Shown: positions 23,814-33,052 of the stretch, piece after piece | How positions within the stretch are numbered: the first letter of the stretch is position 1 | Layout: each line of letters opens with the position of its first letter | Origin: Paenibacillaceae bacterium | GTDB taxonomy: Bacteria; Bacillota; Bacilli; Paenibacillales; NBRC-103111 | Reading direction: 5' to 3' | Assembly: GCA_029256185.1 (NCBI GenBank) | Contig: JAQSYI010000013.1 | Location: forward strand, 186,001 to 250,000 | Length of the DNA stretch: 64,000 nucleotides | The notes under the pieces: generated by a model | The model's input: the letters and a program-made list of their open reading frames with translations, nothing else | What the model was told of the DNA's origin: nothing | Databases searched by the model: none | Translations under genes and position numbers: made by a program

Positions 23814-26522
23814 TTACGCCATCAGCTGGCGCAATACGGTCTGCAGAATGCCGCCGTTGCGGTAATAATCCACATCCACCGTGCTGTCCAGGCGGACTGC
23901 CGCCGGGAATTGGAAGCTGCTGCCGTCAAGACGGGTGGCCGTTACCGTCACGGTCTGTCCCGGCTGAATCTGATCGGACAATCCGGTGATGGAGAAGGTC
24001 TCTGTTCCGGAGATGCCCAGGCTCTTCCAACTGGCTCCGTCCGTGAATTGGAGGGGCAGCACGCCCATGCCCACCAGATTGCTGCGGTGAATCCGTTCGA
24101 AGCTCTCCGTGATCACCGCCTTCACGCCCAACAGCAGCGTGCCCTTGGCCGCCCAATCCCGGGAGCTGCCTGTGCCGTATTCCTTGCCGGCCAGCACCAC
24201 CAGATTGGTTCCGTCCGCCTGGTACTTCATGGAGGCGTCGTAGATGGACTCCACCGCCCCTGTGGGCAGATAAGTGGTGACGCCGCCTTCTGTGCCGGGA
24301 GCTACGGCATTGCGGATGCGGATGTTGGCGAAGGTGCCCCGCATCATCACTTCATGGTTGCCGCGGCGGGAGCCGTAGGAGTTGAAGTCCTCCCGCTTCA
24401 CGCCATTGCCGATCAGATATTTCCCGGCGGGACTGTCCGCCTTGATGTTGCCCGCAGGAGAGATATGGTCGGTAGTCACGGAATCGGCCAGCAGCGCCAA
24501 TACCCGGGCATCCCCGATATCCTCGATATGTCCTGGCTCTGGCGCCAGAGCCTTGAAGAACGGCGGCTCCTGGATATAAGTGGAGTTGGCGTCCCATTCA
24601 TATAGCTCGCCCTCAGGCACCTCAATGGCGTTCCAACGTGCGTTGGCTTGGAACACGTTGCTGTATTTCTCCCGGAACATGGCCGGGTTGAGCGCAGAAC
24701 GGACCGCTTCCTGAATCTCTTCATTGGTAGGCCAGATGTCCTTCAGGAACACGGGAGTATTGCTCTTGTCGTAGCCGATCGGCTCCAGAGCCAGATCGAT
24801 ATCCACGGTGCCCGCCAGCGCATAGGCAACAACCAGAGGAGGAGAGGCCAGATAGTTGGCCTTTACCTGGGCATGGACCCGGCCTTCGAAGTTCCGGTTG
24901 CCGGATAGGACGGCCGCTACGGTCATATCATGCTCGGCGACGGCTTTGGCCACTTCGTCGGGCAGAGGTCCGCTGTTGCCGATGCAGGTGCCGCAGCCGT
25001 AGCCCGTGACGTGGAAGCCCAGCTCCTCCAAGGCCGGCAGCAGACCGGCATTCTCCAGATACTCCGTCACCACAAGGGAGCCGGGAGTGAGGCTGCTCTT
25101 CACATAGGCGGGTTTGGTCAGACCTCGGGCCACGGCCTTCTTGGCCACCAGTCCGGCACCCAGCATTACACTTGGATTGGATGTGTTGGTACAGCTGGTG
25201 ATAGCCGCAATAACTACAGCGCCGTTGCGCATCACCGCCGTTTCCCCGTTGGCAAAATCCACCTTGACTTCCTCGGTGATCTTCTCCTCGGACAGCCCGT
25301 AGCCGCCCTTATCCACCGGCAGGCGGATGATGGTATTGTAGGCTTCCTTCATGGCAGTCAGCTCCACCCGGTCCTGGGGCCGCTTCGGCCCGGCCAAGCT
25401 CGGCACTACGGTGGACAGATCCAGTTCTAGCGTATCCGAGAATACGGGATCAGGCGTGGCATTCGTCCGGAACATGCCCTGGGCCTTGTAATAGGCTTCC
25501 ACCAGCGCAACCTGCTCATCATCCCGTCCGGTCAGGCGCAGGTAGCTGAGCGTCTCGTCATCTACAGGGAAGAAGCCTACGGTAGCTCCGTATTCGGGAC
25601 TCATGTTGGCTACAGTAGCGCGGTCAGCCAGGCTCATGCCGCTTAAGCCGGGGCCGTAATATTCCACGAATTTCCCCACCACGCCCTTCTTGCGGAGCAG
25701 TTGGGTTACAGTCAGAGCCAGATCCGTGGCTGTGGCGCCTTCGGGAAGCGCGCCGGTCAGCTTGAATCCGATCACATCGGGGGTGACAAAATACAGCGGC
25801 TGCCCCAGCATGCAGGCTTCCGCTTCAATCCCGCCCACACCCCAGCCCACCACGCCCAGGCCATTGATCATCGTCGTATGGGAGTCGGTGCCCACGAGGG
25901 AATCGGGATAGGCCACTGCTTCACCGTCCACGTCCTTGGTGGCGGTCACGGAAGCCAGGTACTCCAGATTAACCTGGTGGACAATGCCGGTTCCCGGAGG
26001 AACGGCGCGGAAGTTGTCAAAGGCCGTCTGCGCCCACCGCAGGAACCGGTAACGCTCTCCGTTGCGCTCGAATTCCACGTTGGTGTTGTATTCCTCGGCG
26101 TCCTTGCTGCCGAAGGCATCCACCATAATGGAGTGGTCGATTACCAGATCCACCGGGACAAGGGGGTTGATCCGCTTGGGATCCCCTCCCGATTCCTTCA
26201 TGGCCGCGCGCATGGCCGCCAGATCGACGACCACCGGCACGCCGGTGAAATCCTGCAGCACAATCCGGGCAGGAATGAACGGAATCTCCTTATTGGCATC
26301 GCGGCTCTCCGCCCAGCCGGCGATCTGCTTCACATGCTCCTCTGTAATTGCCCTGGCGTCGAATTGCCGTACGGCAGCCTCCAGCAGCACCTTAATCGAG
26401 AAGGGGAGCCGGTCAATGGCCGCAAATTGGCCGGAAAGCTTCTTCAGATCATAATAGACGTACTCTTTGCCCCCAACAGGCAGTTTGCTTTTTACGGAAT
26501 AATGATCTCTGGTCGGCAACAA
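23814..26522 (-). CDS. acnA: Aconitate hydratase
   Basis: Isomerises citrate to isocitrate in the TCA cycle with a [4Fe-4S] cluster; the apo-form can act as an iron-responsive RNA-binding protein. The 902-aa length fits AcnA/CitB. Cluster cysteines are in [11 protein letters not shown] and [12 protein letters not shown]; other landmarks are [16 protein letters not shown] and [10 protein letters not shown]. Read from TTG 26522, five nt after AAAGGAGG. A TGTTTCA-N5-TGAAACA palindrome (26537-26555) sits about 14 bp upstream, in the leader, and matches the operator of the IclR gene at 16 kb. Monocistronic. Confidence 0.97.
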   Translation of the reverse strand: MLPTRDHYSVKSKLPVGGKEYVYYDLKKLSGQFAAIDRLPFSIKVLLEAAVRQFDARAITEEHVKQIAGWAESRDANKEIPFIPARIVLQDFTGVPVVVDLAAMRAAMKESGGDPKRINPLVPVDLVIDHSIMVDAFGSKDAEEYNTNVEFERNGERYRFLRWAQTAFDNFRAVPPGTGIVHQVNLEYLASVTATKDVDGEAVAYPDSLVGTDSHTTMINGLGVVGWGVGGIEAEACMLGQPLYFVTPDVIGFKLTGALPEGATATDLALTVTQLLRKKGVVGKFVEYYGPGLSGMSLADRATVANMSPEYGATVGFFPVDDETLSYLRLTGRDDEQVALVEAYYKAQGMFRTNATPDPVFSDTLELDLSTVVPSLAGPKRPQDRVELTAMKEAYNTIIRLPVDKGGYGLSEEKITEEVKVDFANGETAVMRNGAVVIAAITSCTNTSNPSVMLGAGLVAKKAVARGLTKPAYVKSSLTPGSLVVTEYLENAGLLPALEELGFHVTGYGCGTCIGNSGPLPDEVAKAVAEHDMTVAAVLSGNRNFEGRVHAQVKANYLASPPLVVAYALAGTVDIDLALEPIGYDKSNTPVFLKDIWPTNEEIQEAVRSALNPAMFREKYSNVFQANARWNAIEVPEGELYEWDANSTYIQEPPFFKALAPEPGHIEDIGDARVLALLADSVTTDHISPAGNIKADSPAGKYLIGNGVKREDFNSYGSRRGNHEVMMRGTFANIRIRNAVAPGTEGGVTTYLPTGAVESIYDASMKYQADGTNLVVLAGKEYGTGSSRDWAAKGTLLLGVKAVITESFERIHRSNLVGMGVLPLQFTDGASWKSLGISGTETFSITGLSDQIQPGQTVTVTATRLDGSSFQFPAAVRLDSTVDVDYYRNGGILQTVLRQLMA

Positions 26523-26536
26523 AACAACCTCCTTTG

Positions 26537-26555
26537 TTTCATTTAGTGAAACACA
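26537..26555. promoter_or_regulatory. 19-bp operator before acnA
   Basis: TGTTTCA-TTTAG-TGAAACA, a perfect 7-5-7 inverted repeat with the same arms and spacing as 16056-16074. It lies between promoter and ribosome site, suited to a roadblock repressor. Confidence 0.65.
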
Positions 26556-26756
26556 ATTTCATTATATCGCTTTCTTTTAGTATAGCGGGTCAGCCTTTAT
26601 TCGTAAATAGCCAATTGATTATGGCAAGGGTGGCCCATTTGACGGGCGGATGTCTGTTTCCATACATGAACCTTCCTTTTTTTTCATATATTGTACCTGA
26701 GTTTAGCTTAAAATGTTGGGCGACCTGGAGAATATATGAGATGAGGAGGAACCGGC

Positions 26757-27761
26757 ATGACTTGGAAGCTGGCTTTGTACGATTTCGTTCATGCGCGCAA
26801 CCAGATGGAAACGGATTATGATTGGACGCTTCTTCGCGCCAAGGTGTCTGACGGGCTGTTTCTTAACCGGATCATGCAGCAGCAGCAGCGCCGCCGCCTC
26901 CAGCATGCCGGGCGTGGGCTGGTCCCTGTCCGCGCGGAAACCCGGCTTGGCATCAGGCGGATTGAAACGGCGGGCGATGAGATAACCGTAGAAGTCCTAC
27001 TCTCCCGGAACCTCCAGTCTACCGTGGGAGGCCGCCCTTTAATGGAGGAACGGTCCGAGGTAGAGCTTATTACCATGAACAACAGCCGGGGCAATCAGTG
27101 GATCATAACCGCTGTCGCCGAAAGTCCTTATGCCGACCGGGATACGCGTTACTTCGCTGCGGATGGGGGTGCCGACGCCCCCGCCTCCGGTGCCGCGTCT
27201 GCTCTGCCTGCCCCGTTTCTGAACAGCAGCCGGTTTGCACCCGTCTCCCCGCGGTCAAGACCCTACGACCGCAAGGCGGTTGTTCAATACGCCGAGCGTT
27301 ACTGGAACTCTTACAATCCCGCCTATATCCATTTTGATGTGGATTGCTCCAGCTATGTTTCCCAATGTGTGCTGGCAGGGGGACATCATATGGATTACAA
27401 CGGCAGCAGGAGCAAGGGCTGGTGGTACCGGGGACGCAACGGAGCCCAGGAATTGTGGAGCTATAGCTGGGCGGTGGCCAATGCCCTGCAGGTCTATCTG
27501 GGGGCCAAGCGCACCGGCGGCTTGCGCGCCGAGGTTGTAGCCACGGCCAAGGAGCTCATGCCGGGGGATGTAATCAGCTACAGCTGGGACGGGGATGGGC
27601 GTTACGGCCACAGCACCATTGTTACCGGCTCTGATCCCGACGGCATGCCGCTGGTTAATGCCCATACAGTCAACAGCCGCAACCGATACTGGGATTACTC
27701 CGATTCATATGCTTGGACCGAGCGCACACAGTACCGTTTTTTTCACATTATGGAACCATGA
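26757..27761 (+). CDS. Amidase-domain protein (Amidase_6, NlpC-like fold)
   Basis: A 334-residue protein whose C-terminal half (about residues 175-334) is the putative amidase domain (PF12671): YDRKAVVQYAERYWNSYNPAY, catalytic Cys in VDCSSYVSQC, His in YGHSTIV and the VNAHTVNS end. The N-terminal 160 residues are a basic, unassigned region. No signal peptide is visible, unusual for a wall enzyme, so it may be used inside the cell or in spore formation. SD GAGGAGG precedes ATG 26757. The gene at 27777 follows after 15 bp, likely one transcript. Confidence 0.82.
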   Translation: MTWKLALYDFVHARNQMETDYDWTLLRAKVSDGLFLNRIMQQQQRRRLQHAGRGLVPVRAETRLGIRRIETAGDEITVEVLLSRNLQSTVGGRPLMEERSEVELITMNNSRGNQWIITAVAESPYADRDTRYFAADGGADAPASGAASALPAPFLNSSRFAPVSPRSRPYDRKAVVQYAERYWNSYNPAYIHFDVDCSSYVSQCVLAGGHHMDYNGSRSKGWWYRGRNGAQELWSYSWAVANALQVYLGAKRTGGLRAEVVATAKELMPGDVISYSWDGDGRYGHSTIVTGSDPDGMPLVNAHTVNSRNRYWDYSDSYAWTERTQYRFFHIMEP

Positions 27762-27776
27762 AAGAAGGAGAATGCC

Positions 27777-28805
27777 GTGAACGGGATCATACGCATCGGA
27801 ATCGGTTATGAGGAGTGTACGGATCGGGAGGAGCTGGCCGGACGGGTACAGGAGGCGCAGGAGATCATCCAGGCCTTGAGAGGTGGTCCATATGAAGCCA
27901 GGCTGTGGGGAATTCCTCCCGGGAGCGTGCCCCCTTCGGCCCAGTTCCGCTCCATCGACGCCATTCTTCCGACTCCCTCCATCAGCGGGAGAGGATTGAT
28001 CAGGCTGTGCGCCCTGGCAGAGGCGGCGGGCTTGCCCCGTATCGGCATCGGCCTGCGGTCGGCAGTGCTGGGCTCAGACCGGGTTCTGGTCCGGCGGCTG
28101 CTATCCCAGTCGGAGGTGCAGCTTGCGCTGTTCCGCACCTTTACCCGTTCCCAGTGGGAGAAGGACAGATCGTTTCATCTGATAGAGACGGAGCTGACGC
28201 TGGGATATCCCTGTCAAGTCCGTCCAGCAGCCGGCTGGGGAATGGCAGGGCCGGAGGATTATGTTCAGAGCAGGGAGGAATTGGAGCAACTGGTTGACCG
28301 CCTGATGACCACGCATGACCGGGTGATAGCCGAAGAGGTGATTGAAGGAAGACTGTTTGTGGCGGCGGTACTGAACGGACAGTCATCCCAGGTGATCGGG
28401 GTGGGGGAGTTGCTTGCTGCTGCGGCCCCTGTTGAAAGAGCAGCTGGGGAGCCGGAAGAGGAACCGGCTGAACCGGCCGACGATCCAGCGGCCCAAGCTG
28501 CAGCCCTGGCCCGCAGAAGGGCAGGGGAACCGCCCCCATGGACCCGTCTGGAAATGCCCGGAGAAGCCGACAGGGAGCTTGCCAAGGTGGTGCGGCGGGC
28601 CGCTTTGAAGGCTGCCGCGGCTCTTCATCTGGCTGGAGCGGCCTTGTTCTATTATCAGGTTCCCAAGGGCAGGCCGCCGGTCCTCCTGACTGATGCGGAG
28701 CTGGCACCGAGCCTTGGTCCCCGCAGTCTGTATGCCCGCTTGTGGGCCCATTCCGGCGGCAGCTACCGGGAACTGGCAGCCTGCCTCGTCGAGAACGGTC
28801 TCTAG
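27777..28805 (+). CDS. Degenerate D-alanine-D-alanine-ligase-like protein
   Basis: A 342-residue protein with an ATP-grasp fold related to Ddl: GIGLRSAVLGSDRVLVRRLL aligns with the Ddl helix before the lysine region, YPCQVRPAAGWGMAG with the P-V-VKP-A-GSS-G loop (the Lys replaced by Arg), IAEEVIEGRLF with the EEFIxGREL strand, and the C-terminus SLYARLWAHSGGSYRELAACLVENGL with the Ddl end. The metal-binding LEVNTxPG box is missing (PVLLTDAELAPS) and an Ala/Glu/Pro-rich insert occurs at about 220-255. Probably a pseudoenzyme or an altered ligase. It is coupled to the amidase-domain gene upstream. Confidence 0.6.
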   Translation: MNGIIRIGIGYEECTDREELAGRVQEAQEIIQALRGGPYEARLWGIPPGSVPPSAQFRSIDAILPTPSISGRGLIRLCALAEAAGLPRIGIGLRSAVLGSDRVLVRRLLSQSEVQLALFRTFTRSQWEKDRSFHLIETELTLGYPCQVRPAAGWGMAGPEDYVQSREELEQLVDRLMTTHDRVIAEEVIEGRLFVAAVLNGQSSQVIGVGELLAAAAPVERAAGEPEEEPAEPADDPAAQAAALARRRAGEPPPWTRLEMPGEADRELAKVVRRAALKAAAALHLAGAALFYYQVPKGRPPVLLTDAELAPSLGPRSLYARLWAHSGGSYRELAACLVENGL

Positions 28806-28895
28806 AAGGGAAATTTCCTGTCCAGCATGAGCAGAAGCTCTGGAAGGAAAATCCACGCCTGATCGAGCAAAGCCTCTAGAAGGGAAATTTCCCAG
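28801..28895. repeat. Two TCTAGAAGGGAAATTTCC copies
   Basis: The 18-nt sequence TCTAGAAGGGAAATTTCC occurs at 28801 and 28875 (74 bp apart), the core GGGAAATTTCC being palindromic. It resembles, but is not identical to, the AAGGGAA palindromes at 47731-47915. The first copy includes the stop codon (TAG) of the upstream gene. Confidence 0.75.
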
Positions 28896-28968
28896 CCTGC
28901 TCTGGGTGAATTACGCAAATTATGGTATCCTTATTGCAGGAAAATAAGAATACGGGAGGCTGACCAGT

Positions 28969-29295
28969 ATGGGGTTTGTTGCGGAATATAACACGATATG
29001 CAAGTTTAAGAACGCACAAGAGATGTATGATCTGCTCGAATACGGAAAAACCAAGATGGTGAAATCCGGATTCCGCGTCTATCCCACCGGCGAGAAGGTA
29101 ATTGCCTACTCCCCGTCCAACCAGGCCATTGCGATTGTGAAGATATTGGCGTCGATTGCCGAGATCAACTTTCAGGGCCGGGAAATTACGCAAGTGGAGA
29201 TGGAGTTGTACCGCAAACTAACAGAAGAAGAATCCCGGATTCAGACTGCGCTGGCCCACGAGATGTTCTTCGGCGAGCAGGAGAACCGGCATTAA
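28969..29295 (+). CDS. Conserved-looking small soluble protein, function unknown
   Basis: A 108-residue protein (MGFVAEYNTICKFKNAQEMYDLLEYGKT...) with a good SD (GGGAGG, 9 nt). It has an alpha/beta look: VAEYNTI, GFRVYPTGEKVIAYSP and AIAIVKILASIAEIN suggest strands and helices of a small compact domain. No signal peptide or membrane helix. I do not recognise the family. The codon use matches its neighbours, so it is likely a real gene. Confidence 0.65.
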   Translation: MGFVAEYNTICKFKNAQEMYDLLEYGKTKMVKSGFRVYPTGEKVIAYSPSNQAIAIVKILASIAEINFQGREITQVEMELYRKLTEEESRIQTALAHEMFFGEQENRH

Positions 29296-29339
29296 TTCTC
29301 CTTTTTCCAAGTCGTAATCAATCTTCCCGAAGGGATGCA

Positions 29340-29545
29340 GAATGAGCGCAGTCCGCAGACCGAGTGCAGCAAGCATGCGGACTGAGCACAGACTGAGTGC
29401 AATATGCTGATGCAACCGCAGACTGAGAGCCATATGCAGACTGAGCGCAACATACTGACGCAACCGCAGACTGAGTGCAATATGCGACCGAGTGCAAGAC
29501 GAGACCGAGTGCAACACGCAGACTGGCGCAACTGGAATTGCTGAC
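29340..29545. repeat. GACTGAGTGCAA degenerate repeat array
   Basis: About ten degenerate copies of CAGACTGAGTGCAA with spacers of 10-25 bp; some variants are CCGAGTGCA. The array lies after the stop at 29295. The rest of 29546-30075 holds no gene that I can support and becomes AT-rich toward 30 kb. Confidence 0.75.
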
Positions 29546-30075
29546 TGAACGCAGGAAGGCGCAAGCTCCACTTGGTGGGGCTGTTTGTGCTGGACAAACA
29601 GTAACTCCCCGGCTTACCGGCCGGACTTCGTGGCGCATCTCCCTTACTACAGCGGCAATACTGACAAGCCAAAATACCAGAAGAGGGAGGGGAGACCGAC
29701 GGCATGCTTGAAAAGGAGGAACAATCACAAATAGGTAAACTCCTCTACTGGACTCCCTTGTTACCACCATGCAAGCCGTTGTGCTGAGGAACATTGTGAA
29801 GCAACAAGTCTTGCCTAGGGTGTGACCGTGTATGGTATCGGCAGAAAATTAATACAGAAGGCGTCATCTTAATGCTCCCTCCCCTGTTTATCTGCTCCGC
29901 TATCTTTTTTAACAGGGGCAGACGCTGTAACAAGTCATGCTTGGCCTCTGGAACAGATGCCTTGTGTAATGGTCAGATAAATAAACATTAAATGGCTAAT
30001 GTCATGTGAATTATCTCCTTGTGTGTAAAGAGAATCAGGGCTCGGGTGAATAGACTTACTTCTCCAATCACGTGG

Positions 30076-31671
30076 TTAATCAACGGCCCAAGCAGGAATA
30101 TCAATTTGGTGAACCCGGCAAGCTCTTCGAATCCATTTTTTGTAGCGGTCATAGTCCCCTTGCTTATCGTGAATGAGCTTATGAAGGTCTTCATCGTGGT
30201 GATCATAGTAGGCTAAGAGACGTTGTAATCTGCTTAAATCCATCTCTCCTACATCCTCCAGGTCTAGACAAGTTTCACAATAGAACCAGCCGTGATGCCA
30301 ATAGAGGCTATCTGACGAGTCCAAATAATCATTGCAACCGCCATCACATAGATGGGCATCGTAAGCAGTCAAATCCAGTTGGTTGCGCTCAAAATAGGGA
30401 AGTAGCAAGGTCAACATTTCATTTTGTTCCTGATCTGTTTCAAAGACATAATCGAAGTTGGTGTGAAAGGGGTGAGAATGGTGTACTAAGTTTTGTACAA
30501 CCATAGGGCCTTTTGCCGCGGCTGCTTCTTCAAGCAGTTTTTCTGCAAGTCCCGGTTTGTCCTCGTAGCAATAAAGACCATGATATATTTGTCGTTCTGG
30601 TCTCCACAATAGAATCTGCTGCTGAATCTGCTGCAGCTTCAGGGTATAATTATAAATCTCTCTGGAAAATATGCCGTCATCTCCTTCGGTCTGGATATAG
30701 TCTTTGTATTCGCATATAATGCAGTCCAGTTCATCGATGCAATCATCCGCATTCCATTGGGCATAGGCGTTTGGGTAGGGACTAGCTTGGGACATTTCTT
30801 GGAGAATTGATTTCCAATCGAACCAGTGGAGGAACACTTGTCGGATAGATAAGTAGTCAAAGTAATAGGGATGATCATCATCCGCTTCTTTGAATTTATC
30901 GGGCTGCTGTTTATAATAGATTTGATGACATTCTTCCGAACAGAAATATTGTCCTCTTTGATTTACTACATATCGAGCATCAACGGGCTGAGCACATTGG
31001 GAATAAAGAGTTGAATTGCCTTCTTTCTGCTCAAAGTCATTGGCGAGCTTTTGCAGTTTGCGTGCTTGTTCTCTAAGCAGTGTAAGCATTCGGTAAATCT
31101 CTGAATCAATGCAGCTTTGGCTTGTATGTGGTAGAAGGAAATTATCCCAATACTCGCTGTCCAAATAATTATCAATCGTAGATGATAACACTTTCGCATC
31201 CTTGCTGGTTAATGAATTAAAAGAAGTTGTAGTTAATTCTTGGCACAGCGGAAACCACATTGAAAAATGATCGAATAGATTACCGTATGTTTCCAGGCCA
31301 CTCTCGTACGTCTTGAAATAATGGGGCAATTTATCGATACAGTTCCGCCCACAATAGCGGTTTAATTCTATATCGATCAAGTAAACATTTTCTATGGCCG
31401 AAAAACAGTAAGAGCAACGAGAGAGGGATAGTTTTACTTGAATACTTTGATTTGTTACAGTTAGCCAGCCCTCATTGAGGAAGTCCCTAAGGAAATATTT
31501 AGTCAGGTACGTCTTAAAGCCAAGGTGCTTACTTGCTTTTTTCAGCTTTGCTGCTAATGCAGGCTCTGTTTCTTTAAGAGAATCCATTATTTCTTGAACA
31601 TTTGTAGATCGGTTACTTCCGAAGTATTGGCGCAAGAAGTTATTGAGAAGTTCTTTATCCGTGTCGAGCAT
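30076..31671 (-). CDS. Unrecognised 531-aa protein with three Cys clusters
   Basis: A soluble, Tyr/Leu/Asp-rich protein. Three zinc-binding-like clusters are visible: CSYC...CGRNC (about residues 86-111), QCAQP...FCSEEC (about 230-260, YHS/TRASH-like) and CDGGC...CETC (near 445-475). Such treble-clef or LIM-like units usually bind zinc and mediate nucleic-acid or protein contacts. The remainder is helical with many acidic residues. I cannot name the family. Low GC, like its neighbours at 31.8-36.9 kb, suggests horizontal transfer. ATG 31671 is preferred over 31677 because GGAAG lies 7 nt before it. Confidence 0.7.
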   Translation of the reverse strand: MLDTDKELLNNFLRQYFGSNRSTNVQEIMDSLKETEPALAAKLKKASKHLGFKTYLTKYFLRDFLNEGWLTVTNQSIQVKLSLSRCSYCFSAIENVYLIDIELNRYCGRNCIDKLPHYFKTYESGLETYGNLFDHFSMWFPLCQELTTTSFNSLTSKDAKVLSSTIDNYLDSEYWDNFLLPHTSQSCIDSEIYRMLTLLREQARKLQKLANDFEQKEGNSTLYSQCAQPVDARYVVNQRGQYFCSEECHQIYYKQQPDKFKEADDDHPYYFDYLSIRQVFLHWFDWKSILQEMSQASPYPNAYAQWNADDCIDELDCIICEYKDYIQTEGDDGIFSREIYNYTLKLQQIQQQILLWRPERQIYHGLYCYEDKPGLAEKLLEEAAAAKGPMVVQNLVHHSHPFHTNFDYVFETDQEQNEMLTLLLPYFERNQLDLTAYDAHLCDGGCNDYLDSSDSLYWHHGWFYCETCLDLEDVGEMDLSRLQRLLAYYDHHDEDLHKLIHDKQGDYDRYKKWIRRACRVHQIDIPAWAVD

Positions 31672-31725
31672 GATCATACTTCCTTTCTAAACGTTCTAAA
31701 ATTGGCAGGATTACTGACAAATAAA

Positions 31726-31761
31726 AAAAGCTAAGGTCCTGTTGACTCCTCAGCTTTTCAC
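31726..31761 (-). terminator. Weak terminator after the lipoprotein gene
   Basis: AAAAAGCT...AGCTTTT short stem with imperfect middle, between the 30-kb and 31.8-kb genes. Confidence 0.4.
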
Positions 31762-31808
31762 CTATCTGGTATTTGCATAATTAAATTCTTCGGCTAATTT
31801 CAGAATAA

Positions 31809-32954
31809 TTAAGGGATTAGCCTGCCCTTTGCAGATTTATACAATTTATTGGCATTTGCCGATTCTTGATCTGCCATACGGCTCATATCTTTGATTTGCT
31901 GATCGGATGCAGTTCCAGATTGCATCAATTCATAGGCTTCTATTTGAAAAGCAAATGCTGAATCCACGGCATCCATAAAGGAAACGATAAAGTTATACCA
32001 TACGAGGTCTTCCTTTTTTATAGAAGTCTGGGCATCTTCCAGCTCAATGCCTTTATCCCAAAAGTTATTCTCTTCAAATGCTGCTTTAAGTATGTTAAGC
32101 TTCTCATCGGTTGTATTTCCTTTGCTTCCATAAGCTGTCTGCTGATATAACGTGAACGCTCTATTAGCTTCCGCATACAGATTCATAAGTTCCGTTCTAC
32201 TAAACACTTTAATGTTTTCATTACTCTTTTCCTGCTTGTCAGCGGTATCGTTTGGTTTACTGTTTTTTGCTGCTAAATAATTGTCATAATGCTCACTGAT
32301 TTTCTCTGTCTCACTGAGATTTGGAGTTCGGGTAAGTTGAAATGCTATGATTTGAACAATGCCATCTTTAACGAAAATCAACAGATTAAAGCTATCATAG
32401 GTGTATTCATACACTAAAAATTCATCCTTGGTGGTCGACTGTATTTTTGGCTGACCAAGGATTTTTTGGATTGTTTGTTCCTTGTCGCCAACGTTCAAAC
32501 CAACATCAAGCCCCTTGCCCATCTCATAGCTAATAATTTCACATAAAACTCCTTTTTCCGTGAAGACTAAAACCAGATTTTTGGCCTGAAATCGATACTG
32601 ACTATTGACGTAATCCAACTTGGAGTAAACAGGCAGTTTATTTATAGCCTCAGAGAATGGAAGGCCAACTTTCCATCCATCCAGCAATATCTCATCAGGC
32701 AAGCTTGTCTTACTTGAATCGTTACTATTAGCCACCGCCGGTTCATTGGATTCCACAGGTGCAGGCGTTGCAGTTGAGTTTTTTGTTGGAGCTTCTGATG
32801 ATGGGGGCGAAGAGACTGGCACCATTGACGGTGATTCTATCTTGGCCTGTTGAATGCGCGGCGAAGTTGAGCTTGACTTTGGTTGAGAATTGGCGCTACA
32901 ACTTGCCAAAAGAATAGCTATCATTCCAAACATAACAAATTTCTTCCGGTTCAC
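31809..32954 (-). CDS. Lipoprotein with low-complexity linker
   Basis: A 381-residue protein with a signal peptide and lipobox (LLASC, Cys about residue 19), a Ser/Pro/Thr-rich linker to about 85, a PDEILLDGWKVGLPFSEAINKLPVY domain with a GLNVGDKEQTIQKILGQP motif (reminiscent of small beta-lactamase-inhibitor-like or SmpA-like beta folds), and a helical C-terminus from about 250. It should be anchored on the outer face of the membrane. Family unknown. It precedes the 30-kb gene on the same strand and may share its transcript. Confidence 0.75.
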   Translation of the reverse strand: MNRKKFVMFGMIAILLASCSANSQPKSSSTSPRIQQAKIESPSMVPVSSPPSSEAPTKNSTATPAPVESNEPAVANSNDSSKTSLPDEILLDGWKVGLPFSEAINKLPVYSKLDYVNSQYRFQAKNLVLVFTEKGVLCEIISYEMGKGLDVGLNVGDKEQTIQKILGQPKIQSTTKDEFLVYEYTYDSFNLLIFVKDGIVQIIAFQLTRTPNLSETEKISEHYDNYLAAKNSKPNDTADKQEKSNENIKVFSRTELMNLYAEANRAFTLYQQTAYGSKGNTTDEKLNILKAAFEENNFWDKGIELEDAQTSIKKEDLVWYNFIVSFMDAVDSAFAFQIEAYELMQSGTASDQQIKDMSRMADQESANANKLYKSAKGRLIP

Positions 32955-32990
32955 TTATTTCATCTCCCATAAGATATTTTTGGAACAAAA

Positions 32991-33041
32991 AATAACCGGG
33001 CATGAATATCGACTGGACGATTCTTTGCCCGGTTACTTATT
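32991..33041 (-). terminator. Terminator of the SLH gene
   Basis: AACCGGGCA ... TGCCCGGTT stem with A/T-rich flanks after the stop at 33053. Confidence 0.75.
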
Positions 33042-33052
33042 AAATCTAAGTA

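Noticed and set aside
29745..29933. Minus-strand 62-aa ORF in the 29.3-30.1 kb gap
   Set aside because: No SD, no recognisable family, and its composition looks like random intergenic sequence; a transposase remnant could not be shown.
29750..29960. Group II intron or IS remnant near GTGTGACCG
   Set aside because: A GUGYG-like start can be read, but no domain V hairpin and no reverse transcriptase remains were found.
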